Below are positions 22,059 through 34,221 of a stretch of 64,000 nt of DNA, piece by piece. Numbering within the stretch: position 1 is the first letter of the stretch; every line of letters begins with the position of its first letter. The stretch lies in NCBI GenBank assembly GCA_964017065.1, contig OZ024784.1, forward strand, positions 9,653,152 through 9,717,151, written 5' to 3'. The notes under the pieces were generated by a model. That model did no database searches. It had not been told where the DNA came from and was given only the letters and a program-made list of their open reading frames with translations. This DNA comes from Haliclona indistincta. Lineage: Eukaryota; Porifera; Demospongiae; Haplosclerida; Chalinidae. Both the position numbers and the translations under genes were made by a program.

Positions 22059-23448
22059 ACACACTAATAATATTCCCACTGTTCTATCTGATGTCGCTAT
22101 AATTACCATGTTTACCACAAGCAAAAATACAAGAGACTGGTATTATGTAGTAACAACATTGCTTGTCTTCAGTGAATGAGTGGGCTCTTTATGCGGCACA
22201 AAAATAATACTAGGCTAGACGAGGACTTTTTGCATTGAACAATTGTTTTCCTCTCTACAGTAGCAGAACCGTAGTTATCACTTATAGACTTCCAATTATA
22301 ATTGATACGAATACCAATTTAATATCGGTTATACACTGTAAGTATAATAACAGGAGAAACCAAGACAAAGTAGTCAAAATTGGAGGGAATGATGTAGTTA
22401 ACATGCTAATAGATGAGCTACTTGACATAGTAACTCTAATAGACACAAAATACTGAGACTGTCCATTGTTGCATAAAATAATTATTTGCACATTAATTTT
22501 ATAGTTGAGACATTTGTGACAGGACTGATGAGTTACCTGTTTTTTTTCATACTTGTAAACACAGTTTGGTGGTTCTCCAATGACAACAAACGGCTTGATG
22601 CTTAGCCTTATGTAAGCAAGCAATATTTGTGAGAGCTGTGGACTACTGATTGATGCAGTGCCAGTGCACGTTTCCCAAAGCCACAGGAATATTGGTATAC
22701 TTGTTGGTATGAAGAGTGATTCTTGCTACAAACTCTGAAGCACAATACATCATCACTGGTAAAGATTCTTTGTTGAACATCTGTTTCAGTAATTTCTACA
22801 AATAATTATGAGATATCACTCAAGCTCAATGAACTGGACTCTTCAGTGATTTTAAATTGAAGTGTACTGTCAGTGGTCATGAGGACTTGATTGCTAGTAT
22901 TTCTACAAATTATAATACCCATAAATGTGCATTATTTTAAATATTTCCTAGCTTCTCTTCTTTTATGCACAGTCCTTGTAATTGTGACTGCTCAGTCGAA
23001 GTGCTGTGATAGATTGCTATGTGGATTAACATGCATAATAATATTACTGTCCAAAAGTAACTGTGTTGTTCTTGTAAATGTTTAAACAACAGAGTTGTGA
23101 TTTTTATAGGCATTAGTTATTTTATGTATGAAGTAATCATTACAATAAAGTGCAGTAACTGTTGATGCATACTAGGCTACTACATATACAGTGCCATTAA
23201 GATTCCTAGAACTACAAATAAAAAGAACACCATAATAATTATTGTGTGTGGTGTCTAGTCTTACATTTCAGTTATTACCATGAGATGATACCATGAGACC
23301 ATGAGCTAAAGAATCAAACTATTGAGTGAAGGTAAACACTGGAGAATGTGGTTTGTGTCATCTTCTCTTGGTGTCTTCGCTGGCCAGCTATTAATTTTTT
23401 AAACTTACCGCGGCCATTTTAAGCCACACCTCTTGTCATCAGATCATC
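22059..23448. other. Unresolved spacer with candidate spliced exons on the minus strand
   Basis: No family is recognised. Two minus-strand segments have good splice borders and joinable phase: 22795-22647 (KLLKQMFNKESLPVMMYC..., between TTTGTAG and GTAGTC) and 22606-22537 (LSIKPFVVIGEPPNCVYKY..., ending before GTAACT). A further open stretch runs to a stop at 22282. A plus-strand frame (22235-22456) overlaps the last part, so even the strand is uncertain there. Upstream, around 22816-22915, another minus-strand stretch (MTTDSTLQFKITEESSS) could be coding. It could be a small lineage-specific gene or a decayed one. The rest of the spacer is AT-rich and holds an AATAAA near 23218. Confidence 0.3.
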
Positions 23449-23457
23449 ATCATAATT

Positions 23458-24094
23458 CAGAGGAGGTTGGCCACGCGTCATCGATCATCATTTCTACGTA
23501 TGCAATGCGTAGGCCGAGTTCATGTGACAACATGAATAACTTAAATTAATAGACTTTTTCGAACCTTTTGGAACCTCATGAATTTATTCATATTATATGA
23601 ATTTGCTGATTTGCAACTAGTTGGAGGCGAAGGACAGAGCGAAACTGTTTGTAAGCGTTCAAGAAGTTGTTAACCGACCAAAAGAAGGTCGTATTTCAGG
23701 AGGCTTGGTTCGGCTTGGCCGTTTTGGTTGCCACACTGTGAAACATTGGGAAGAAGCAGAAGATGGTCTACGGTGACCATGAGCGCCGAAGGAACGCTGT
23801 GAGCATTTGAAACAGCATTGGAGCTTGCCAACATTATTGTAGGACCGCTTATAACAGTCGTACAGCATACTGAGCACAGCCTACCGCCAGTCAAGGCTAC
23901 AGCATTCAATCACTGCTAGCAGCAGTTCTACATCACTCGTGGACAGCCTCGTGTACATTTGGTCTCCATTCGCATAGCACTGACTGTAGCTGGACTACCA
24001 GTAGCTCTGCTGCAGCATCGGTGGGCGGGGCTCTTTGCTATTTCAATGTCATGTGATCGTGCGTGTAAGTATGACGCGTGGCCAACCTCCTCTG
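23458..24094. mobile_element. 637-bp TIR element with 9-bp target duplication (Mutator-like MITE)
   Basis: The left end CAGAGGAGGTTGGCCACGCG continues with TCAT, and the right end is its exact reverse complement, giving 24-bp perfect TIRs. Immediately outside, both flanks read ATCATAATT (23449-23457 and 24095-24103), a perfect 9-bp target-site duplication. Nine-base duplications are typical of Mutator-like elements. No transposase-like frame is visible, so it should be non-autonomous. The perfect TIRs and duplication indicate recent insertion. Confidence 0.9.
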
Positions 24095-24106
24095 ATCATA
24101 ATTATT

Positions 24107-24172
24107 AGTCTCGTCCCCAGACCACACCCTCGCCTATCGCGAGAGGCGAGGGTGTGGTCTGGGGACGAGACT
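24107..24172. repeat. Near-perfect 66-bp palindrome
   Basis: A 28-base arm beginning AGTCTCGTCCCCAGACCACA and ending CCCTCGCC is followed by TATCGCGAGA and then the exact reverse complement of the arm. The 10-base centre is itself almost self-complementary, so the whole can form one very stable GC-rich hairpin. It lies 13 bp from the end of the adjacent 637-bp element and in the 5' flank of VPS4. It may be a tiny fold-back element. Confidence 0.95.
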
Positions 24173-24284
24173 ACATAATCATAATTATCATGTCAGCTCA
24201 GTGACAGGCACGTGACACAGGGGATGTGCTAACTCTATAGTGCTGCCCGGTCATCTCCTCCCTCGTCCCTGAAGTAGAGCAATC

Positions 24285-25882
24285 ATGTCGACCGCCATGG
24301 AGGTAGGCCTCTAGCTATTTGTAGTATTTTCTAGTCCTTTTCTTTTCAGAAAGCGATCGATCTCGTAAAGAAAGCGACAGACGCCGACAACGAAAAGAAG
24401 TACGACGAGGCACTTCCTCTCTACGAACATGCCATAGATTACTTTCTCCATGCCCTCAAATGTGAGCACAGCAATGCCTATAATAGCATTGTTTAGTTCT
24501 CGTGTATAGATGAGGCTCACGGTGAGCGATCTAGAGAGAGCATACGTTCCAAGTGTGCACAGTATCTAGAGCGAGCTGAACAGCTAAAAAAGTATCTCAA
24601 GAAGAAGGCAAAAGTTCCTGCATCTGGTGGTGGTGGTGGTGGTGGTGGTGGGCGAGGCAAGTCAAGTGGTGGAGGAAAATCAGGGAAAAGCAAAGGGTAC
24701 GTCAAGTGTGTGTGCCAGCTGTAATGTGTCTGTATCACAGGAAGGACGACGATGACTCTGATTCAGATGAGGACAAATCTATCACTGGTCCCCTCCAGAG
24801 TGAGTCAAGGATTTTTTTACAGTGCCTCTTTTTACCTCCTCTCTTTCCAGGTGCCATCGTTGCCGAGAAGCCCAATGTTCGTTGGGATGACATTGCTGGT
24901 CTTCATGTAGCTAAAGAGGCACTAAAGGAGACAGTTATCCTACCAGTAAAGTTTCCACATTTGTTCCAGACCAAGTATAGAAAGCCATGGAGAGGAATAT
25001 TGCTCTATGGGGTGAGTGGCTATAGTGTCACCCCATATAGTGTCACTATCACGGTGTTCCTCTCAATAGCCCCCAGGTACAGGAAAATCATATCTAGCCA
25101 AGGCCGTTGCAACAGAAGCTGACTCGACATTCTTCTCTGTCAGCTCTGCTGACCTTGTCAGCAAATGGCTTGGAGAGAGCGAGAAGCTAGTGAAAGGATT
25201 ATTCGAGCTGGCCCGTAACAACAAACCAGCAATCATATTCATCGATGAGGTTGACTCTCTCTGTAGTTCACGTGACTCTGGTGGTGGAAGTGAGTCTACT
25301 AACCGCATCAAGACCGAATTTCTTGTACAGATGCAAGGAGTAGGAGTGGATAATGATGGGGTTCTGGTGCTTGGAGCTACTAATATCCCCTGGGGACTCG
25401 ACGCTGCCATTCGTAGGAGGTTTGAAAAGAGAATTTATATTTCTCTACCAGACGAGAATGCTCGTCTGCGAATGTTTGGGATCCACATTGGTACGATGAA
25501 GACGACACTCACCGATGAGAACTACCGCACACTGGCTTCCAAGACAGAGGGTTATTCTGGCGCTGATATTGGTGTGTTAGTGCGTGAGGCAGTCATGATG
25601 CCTATACGTAAGGTCCAAACTGCCACCCACTTCAAGGTCACATCTGGTCAATCCCCAAGCGATCCCACAGTACATAGGGATGATCTTCTCGTGCCTTGCT
25701 CGCCAGGAGACAGAGGAGCAACAGAAATGAACTGGATGACTGTACCAGGCGACCGTCTGCTTGAACCCCCAGTGACCATGGAGGATTTCCTAAAAGCAGT
25801 AGACAACACTCGACCGACCGTCAATACTGCTGATCTACAGCAATTTGAGGAGTGGACAAAGGACTTTGGTCAAGAAGGCTGA
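24285..25882 (+). CDS. VPS4: VPS4 AAA-ATPase (ESCRT-III disassembly)
   Basis: VPS4 hexamers unfold and recycle ESCRT-III filaments during endosomal sorting, cytokinesis and membrane repair. Six exons: 24285-24302, 24350-24461, about 24511-24699, about 24741-24799, about 24851-25012 and 25070-25882, giving about 450 residues. An N-terminal MIT domain ([20 protein letters not shown]...) is followed by a Gly-rich then Asp/Ser-rich linker, and the AAA+ cassette: Walker [14 protein letters not shown], Walker [11 protein letters not shown], arginine fingers in [13 protein letters not shown], and the beta domain plus C-terminal helix [19 protein letters not shown] run of glycines encoded by GGT repeats makes the linker slippage-prone. 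Its partner IST1 is encoded about 6.5 kb downstream on the other strand. Confidence 0.96.
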
Positions 25883-26057
25883 GATAATCGTCCTGAGGCA
25901 CATGATCTCAACATTATTAATATTATTATAGTTGTCATTAATTTCTTGTTTCTCACTCTTTTCTTTGTCGCTCAGATTAGACATGATGTGTGTGTTCCTC
26001 TGCCATAATTATGACTACAAATAATACTATCAAGTTACAATGTGTATGTACTAATGG

Positions 26058-27396
26058 TCATCTCTTCATGGGATTGAGGTTGAGCATATTGAGTGCCTGT
26101 GGAGAAGGACAATAATTTACACCAGCACACACTCTTCCTTACTGTAGTAACTCCAGCGGTAGCTACTAGCCATGCTCCTTCACTCAATTCTGTCACCTAG
26201 AAGACAATGCAGTAGGGTTGGTATCATAGTCACTACTCAATTGCGTTTGAACATGGCGTGTTCTGTGAAAGCACTGCCTAGCCCATTGTGAGACACAGAA
26301 TCTGTTCAGACGAATTGGAAAAGACGGACGTCACTTGAACAGTTTCCATGGCCCATATATCTACACAAAGGGCTACGCAGTGCTTTCACGTAACATGCCA
26401 TGTTCAAACGCAATTCGCTGTACTAACTTGTTTGGTGGTCATCCCAACAGTAGCAACATCTTTTAATCGTCTCAACAAAAATTGCCATGTGTCATGAAAA
26501 TTGACTGAAGTGTCTTGAGTCATATAGAGCTCTGTGAAACATGAAAGGTAATTTATAGCAAAGTACGGTATAAGTCAGCACCTGTGCTACAGTAGACAGC
26601 TCCTAGCAATGCCCTTTTGGTGTACCAGTTGAAGTCAATGGAACGATCACCAGCATGATACCATATATCATCCAACATACCAGCTAGTGTGTGCAGCGAT
26701 GAAGCAGCATGGCTAGGGTGTGCTTTAATGGATAATGCCTATAACACACACATCATTTGCACTTATTCAATAATGTCCAGACATACCTCTGGCCAGCGAC
26801 TGATGTAAGGTACCAACATCTTTAGTCTGTACTCAACTGCATTATGGATCAGCTGAGGAGTCTTCACACTACAGGAGATAATAATATGCTACACAATAGA
26901 ATTTAGCACACCTGGTGTGTACTTGGTGTAATTAAGACTCTATTAACAGCTAAATCCCATGACATCAACTTGCTGACAATGCTTACCGAGGCTGTTGTTC
27001 TGTTTCTTTTATAAGATTTTCTACTAGTTTCACATTACATTGCCTCTCAAAATGCTCTATTAACTCCATCGCTCCATTGTTGCAGACCCCATGAGCTACA
27101 CCAGGGAGCCCTAGTGATATTGCACCGTGCTCTATAGCTACTGGCGACCAGCCATGTTCTGGTACATGCTCCAGTGAAGCATTGAGGATGGCTGCTTTGT
27201 CTATACCATCTTCACAAGCAGTAGATGACAGCTGTCGACTAATGTATTGAATGTACCCTGCATTGGGAAAGAATCACTTATCACTAAGAGGCAGATTGGC
27301 ACTATTAAAACAGAATGACATGATGGTGTACACAATGGTAGCAAATAAAAGGTGCTCACGTGTTGCAGATCTCCTGTATAAAGTTCTCACATGCAT
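26058..27396 (-). CDS. COQ9: COQ9, ubiquinone biosynthesis lipid-binding protein
   Basis: COQ9 presents ubiquinone precursors to COQ7 in the mitochondrial complex Q. Exons on the minus strand: 27396-27360, 27257-26987, 26868-26787, about 26738-26582, about 26532-26427, about 26205-26150, and a last exon ending at 26058. The conserved core is clear: [60 protein letters not shown] and DTWQFLLRRLKDV. I prefer the first exon MHVRTLYRRSATR (start 27396) because it is basic and free of acidic residues, like a mitochondrial presequence, and it joins in phase (C + GG). A second phase-compatible upstream exon at 27536-27470 is listed separately. One intron contains a MITE. Confidence 0.93.
26238..26416. 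mobile_element. Palindromic MITE in COQ9 intron
   Basis: The left arm CAATTGCGTTTGAACATGGC...GAAAGCACTGC is mirrored by GCAGTGCTTTC...GCCATGTTCAAACGCAATT on the right. The arms are about 45 bp with a few mismatches, and the span is about 179 bp. It has no coding capacity and lies wholly within the intron. Confidence 0.85.
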
Positions 27397-27469
27397 GTTT
27401 ACGTAAAGGATAATAATAATTACGGTAAGTTATGTATAAAATAAATTTAGAAAATAATTAGATATTTAC

Positions 27470-27536
27470 GGTAGGTATCTAAGAACTTCGCAAGCTGCTC
27501 TCTGATCTCGTTGATCTCACTATAATCTGTCATCAT
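27470..27536 (-). other. Possible alternative first exon of COQ9 (or unrelated 5' exon)
   Basis: An open segment starting ATGATG (MMTDYSEINEIREQLAKFLD...) ends at a GTAAAT donor with one base (C) left over, so it splices in frame to the COQ9 exon at 27257 exactly as the presequence exon does. It is acidic and helical, not mitochondrial-looking. If used it would give a non-mitochondrial isoform; otherwise it could be 5' UTR. Its ATG lies only 11 bp from the SNRK start codon on the other strand. Confidence 0.4.
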
Positions 27537-27547
27537 TCTAGTTAGTT

Positions 27548-30373
27548 ATGGCGGCCCGCATAGCAGGATTGTACGACATGGAGGATACATTAGGTTCAGG
27601 ACATTTTGCTGTTGTAAAGAGCGCCAGGCATGTATTCACTGGTGAGTAGTGGCGTTGTTGTGTGGGAGGAATCACTGCTACAATCTCACCCCAACTAGGT
27701 CTGCGAGTAGCCATTAAAGTGATCGACAAGCTAAAGCTAGACGACGTGTCTAAGGCGCACTTGTATCAGGAGGTCCGATGTATGAAAATGGTCTCTCATC
27801 CGAGTATCATTCGTCTCTATGAAGTGATTGACACGCAAACTAAGCTGTACCTGATAGAGGAGTTAGGGGACGGTGGTGACCTGTATGATTTCATCATGAA
27901 ACATCCTAGTGGAGTAGACGAGAATCTAGCTCATCGTATCTTCAGACAGGCTGTGTCTGCTATACAGTACTGCCATCAGTTGCATGTGGTGCATCGGTGA
28001 GTAACATGGGAAAATTAGTAATAAATTATGATGGTGTATCTTCAGCGATCTCAAGCCAGAGAACCTGGTGTTCTGTACATCTAACGGTGAACTTCAGGTC
28101 AAGTTGACAGACTTTGGTCTGTCTCGTACGTTCATGCCAGGAGAGATGATTGAGTCATCGTGTGGTTCATTGGAGTACTCTGCTCCTGAAATATTGTTAG
28201 GAGACTCATATGATCCTCCTAAAGTCGGTCAGTGTAGCACCTCATCATGAGCCTCTTGTTAGTTACTGTATCTCACACTTTTGATCCTGGATCAATGTTG
28301 CCATGGCAGGTGTTGTCATGTACACTCAAAGAGCATGTATACAGTTCATCTTATAATGTTTAGTCTGGTAAAGTAGGAGGTGATGGTATGTGAAATGTAA
28401 TAGCAGTATGCTTGTCTGTGCAATAATCCTAAGCAGCACATGTACATAGTAATTTGTTCTAGTTGATTCTCAGAAATTTTGTTTTCACAATAACTAAAAT
28501 ATGGTGCAACAACAGTGTATGACAAGAGTACCGTAGCTTACTCTACCTGATCATTCCACTCAGATGTTTGGAGTCTTGGTGTCATCTTGTTCATGTTGAT
28601 CAGTGGTCGATCACCGTTTGCTTCAGGAAGTGCCAACGAAATTCTCACTCATATTTTAGATGGTAGATACGACATACCACCACAAGTTACAGATTCTTGT
28701 AAAAGGTGTAGTGTTGACACAAGCTAAATATCTATATACATTTTGAACACACTCTCTCTCTCAGTCTTGTCAGTAAGATGTTGGTTGTTGATGCTTCAAA
28801 AAGAATCAGTTTGAATGAAGTGGTGCACCATCCTTGGCTGCTAGGAGTAAGCTAGGTACACTCGCCTCTATTGCCACTCTCATCTTGATCTCTGTAGAAA
28901 GAGGAGCAAAAGGTGGTATCACTACCTCCTCTCGCACTAGCTGATCTGCAGTATCAACAGATACGAACTATCATCCATCGTATGGAGCAGGGAGGATATG
29001 GAGACCAGGAGCTTATACTGAGGTCAGGAGTTGTGTTACCAACCAAATGTGTGGATAGATAATAATGGGCCTAATAGTGTTTGTGTTAATTATTGTCTAT
29101 AATGTGTTTCTCATAGTGCTGTTCAAGAGTACCCATACGGCAGTGTAGCTGCCACATTCTACCTGCTAGCTGAAGCAGAGAGGCATCGCAAGTTGTATGG
29201 GATGCATCCATCAGCTCACACTAAGCAACATGGCACTGGCAAGACTGGAATTCTTCAGCCCCGCAGACAAGCTATGCGACAGGAGGAGACAAGGAGGGAT
29301 GGCTCTGACTTGATGTTCCCTTCATCACCTGATCCCAGTGCACTTAGCCCCTACCAGAACCCTCAATATGCCAGCCCAAGGTGTGCCAATGATAAAATTA
29401 AATTTAACTTTGCCAAGTACTAATAATTATGTTTTGTATCAACAGGTTAGGAGTTGGAGGAGAGCAGGTGTCAGCAGCACGGACACCATCATTCCCTATA
29501 CAGAGTGTGGGAGAAGACTCCAGTCAGCCTGACTTTGATCCACCACTGATACACGTACCTAGACAACTCTCAGCATGTGAAGAGGAGAATGAGACCGAGG
29601 GGCTGGCGGTACTCTTGAGCCCTCGCTCTCGTAAGCTGAACACAACCAGTACTCCTAGTCTCAACAAGGCTATTAGTAAGAGCGATGGTAGTGATGATGA
29701 AGATGAGGAAGAAGACGACATTGTTGAACTGTGCTCAACTTCAACATACATTGCTCGAGGTTCACTGGCCTCTCGACTATCACCAACTGCATCTCCTCGG
29801 TTACCTAGCCGCCGTTCTCCATCTCTCTCTTGGGCATACAGTTCAGACGAAGAACCAGTTACGAAGGAGAAGAAACGCATCAAACGACATGTAAAGAGGA
29901 TCCACCAGTATCAGAAACTTAAACAGTTAGGTAAAATGGACAGTGTCAGTTCTGATGACAGTAACCCAAGTGAGATCAGGCTACGCCATAGTCTGCCTAG
30001 CTTTGGTAAGCTGCTATGGAAACAACCACATAGACACAACAGCAGTGTGCCCTCTACTCCTGCTGAACACAGTGGGTCAGAGAGTTTTGCTGAGTTCCTT
30101 ACTCACACACGACCACGATCAAATTCAGCACGAACAGAGGGCAGTCATTATGACAGCCATTTGGAGTCAAGTGACCTGGTAGCTGCTCTTAATGCTCGTT
30201 GCCAGCTCAGTGATGGAGATGAGACAGGAGTTCTTAGCAGTAATGAGGGGACAGGACTGAGCGGAGATGGACCTGTTGAAATGGATGTGACTGGTTTAAA
30301 CACAGCTCACAGAACACACACAACGAAACGTGACATCAATCGCAAAGAATCAGTTGTGTGCAATATATTGTAA
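27548..30373 (+). CDS. SNRK: SNRK, SNF1-related serine/threonine kinase
   Basis: AMPK-related kinase. Eight exons run from 27548-27641 to the large last exon ending at 30373, giving about 700 residues. Kinase domain: [18 protein letters not shown] (glycine loop), VAIKVID (lysine), [47 protein letters not shown] and [23 protein letters not shown] and [11 protein letters not shown] are distinctive of SNRK. A UBA-like segment follows ([24 protein letters not shown]). The long tail is Ser-rich with an acidic block ([10 protein letters not shown]) and basic stretches. The protein ends CNIL, a CaaX-like box comparable to the Cys-containing end of human SNRK. It is divergent from COQ9 with an extremely short spacer. 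Confidence 0.93.
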
Positions 30374-30558
30374 CTATTATTTTTATTTCACGGAGTCTGT
30401 GTGTTTCCATTAATGTTTTGTTTATACATTGTAGTTTACAATCATTCTGGTATGACTTGATTATCAGGCATTGTGACAAATCACACGAGGGCGTGGCAAT
30501 TGGTTCGATTTTACAGGAAGGATAGCACCTCGATACTACAGTCGCTACTGTCGCACCA

Positions 30559-32172
<1,614 letters not shown>

Positions 32173-32341
32173 TAGAGACCAACATTTAAAAATATTGCAC
32201 ATGAACTGTAGCACTAGACAAAAATTATACTACTAATAATATTTCTTTGAGAGAACAGTTTGGACAATAATAATATCACGGAGTTTGGTCTCCTCATGTA
32301 CTGTAAATAATAATAAGACGAGAGAAAGAGAGGAAGAAGTG

Positions 32342-33840
32342 TTATCGGCGACGCTTGAGCTCTTCAAATCGTCTGGTGAGATCGTCAAAGTCAACTTCTC
32401 CTCCAGCATCAGAGCCAGCAGTAGCACTGGGAAACCCAACAGTAGGTACCGGAGGAAGGTCTAGTCCGCCAGGGGCTGCAACTGGAGCAGTAGGAGGGAG
32501 AGGAGGAGGCTGGACACCTGTAGTGGGACCACCAGCAGCAGGCTGTGGGAAGAGACAGTGAGGAGGAAGGCAATGGGATGAGTGCACAGGGCTCACGTAT
32601 GGTAGACTGGTGTGTGAGGGAGGGATCTCGGCTGAATATGGCGGAGCAGCATCATTAGGCATGATCTTTGCTGGTAGAGTAGCAGGTTGCTGTTGAGGAG
32701 GAGGGTTGTAGACAGGTTGAGGAGCAGCGGCAGGAGGTACATAGCCACCTTCACCACCGCCACCACCACCACCACCATAGTAGGGTCTATCATCGGGGAA
32801 TGGTTCAGGTGGAAGGATATCCTCATCCTGTGTGTATGTGTATACATGAGATAAGCAGGTAGACTAGTCTTGTACCATGAGTGCTGATGGGTCCGGTTCG
32901 TATTCCACACGATAGTTCCTTGCAATCTCAACTAGATAATTCTCTACCAGTGACTTCTTGGGAGCCTCGATGCCTAGGCGATGTATTACCTGCACACAAA
33001 ATCAATGTAGATGTACTTTTCCATTGACAGCATTCACAACCTTTGCATTAACTGTTGTGGAAAGGTTTGCTCTTGCCTGTTCTGCGAAAGGTTTTCCAAA
33101 CTTAGCAGACAATTGATCAGACACCTATAGTGTGATATGTATTCATACACAACAGTGACACACACACGAATACTAACCACAGCAAGCTCCTGTATCTCAG
33201 CTGACAATCGCGGAGCTACCCATAGCAGAGTAGACACTGGTTCTGACAGACTGTCTTCACAGTAGCTGTAAGAGAGAAAAGAAATTTGAGTTTAGTACAT
33301 TAAACTGTCTCACCTCATTGCACCCAGCATACCAAACCGAGCCAATAGCAGATCACAGTACAGTTCTATTACTTCCATTGCCTCTACAAGGTAATCCTCA
33401 CGAATTATGTGCTCCACCTGACAGTCACATGACAATGACACATCAAAAACAATGACACAACAACACTCCATCACTCACTCTAATGCGAGCCCTCTCGATA
33501 CGACCACTTTTAATGTAGTCAGCAATCTCTTTTCTTGCCTTGAGGGCTTGTTCAGCTATAGATTACAGGAGAAAAACTAAAGGTAAACAAAAGTGACACA
33601 TCAGTCATTAGCAACCCAGACAACTGGGAATGCACACATACAGTGACACTAGTAAATATATGACTTCTTATATAAGACGTATATAAGAAGTATGCAGAGA
33701 CATGTCTTATATAATATAAGATATATAAGACATGCATTTTTATTTACGTACGACTCACTTTTCTTCTTCTCCAATAGCTTCAATCTGTTGATCACAAGTT
33801 TGAGGTTCACCCTTAGCTTGTCGGGTTTAAACTTGGTCAT
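32342..33840 (-). CDS. IST1: IST1 homolog, ESCRT-III-like protein
   Basis: IST1 regulates VPS4 and shapes membranes with CHMP1B. Eight exons on the minus strand start at 33840 (MTKFKPDKLRVNLKLVINRL, ending 33759), then 33555-33479, about 33419-33313, 33269-33180, 33126-33043, 32990-32877 and two proline-rich exons. The helical ESCRT-III core carries RKEIADYIKSGRIERARIRVEHIIREDYLVEAMEVIELYCDLLLAR, then YLVEIARNYRVEYEPD. A Pro/Gly-rich linker has a run of glycines. The C-terminus DFDDLTRRFEELKRRR is a clear MIT-interacting motif (MIM1), matching the human end. It is divergent from the SOCS gene and near VPS4, whose MIT domain is its ligand. Confidence 0.95.
33662..33733. repeat. Two adjacent hairpins in first IST1 intron
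   Basis: ACTTCTTATATA...TATATAAGAAGT forms one hairpin, and CATGTCTTATAT...ATATAAGACATG forms a second directly after it. Both share a TCTTATATA core. They lie in the first IST1 intron. They could be derived from one fold-back unit by duplication. Confidence 0.8.
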
Positions 33841-34221
33841 CTTCTCGATCGTTTAGTTTTACTTCAGAAGGCTAGTAGGTCGCTGATTTAGTGTCGACTG
33901 GATCTGTCAGCACACCTGACTATCTTATGACATTCAAGGTTCAGTTCTGAACACGTGATGATCATGTGATAATAGACTTAAGTAATGACGTCATTATCTG
34001 TATCTGAATCATCTGTCCTGTCATTTCCTCGCCAGCTAGCTCCCAAACCGCGAGTACTGTCCCCATCAACAAGCCTTCAGCGTACGGTCATACCGTATTT
34101 CTACTAGCCACAAAAAGGTATGTTTAAAAAAGGAAGGAAAGTTGATTTGCTCGAAAAAGGCTTTTAACCGGATCTTGCTAATTTTTGACAACTTTGACTT
34201 GTTTTCCCTCTCCTTTCTAGT

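Noticed and set aside
29524..29883. Minus-strand Ser-run frame
   Set aside because: It is the antisense of the acidic Asp/Glu block in the SNRK tail.
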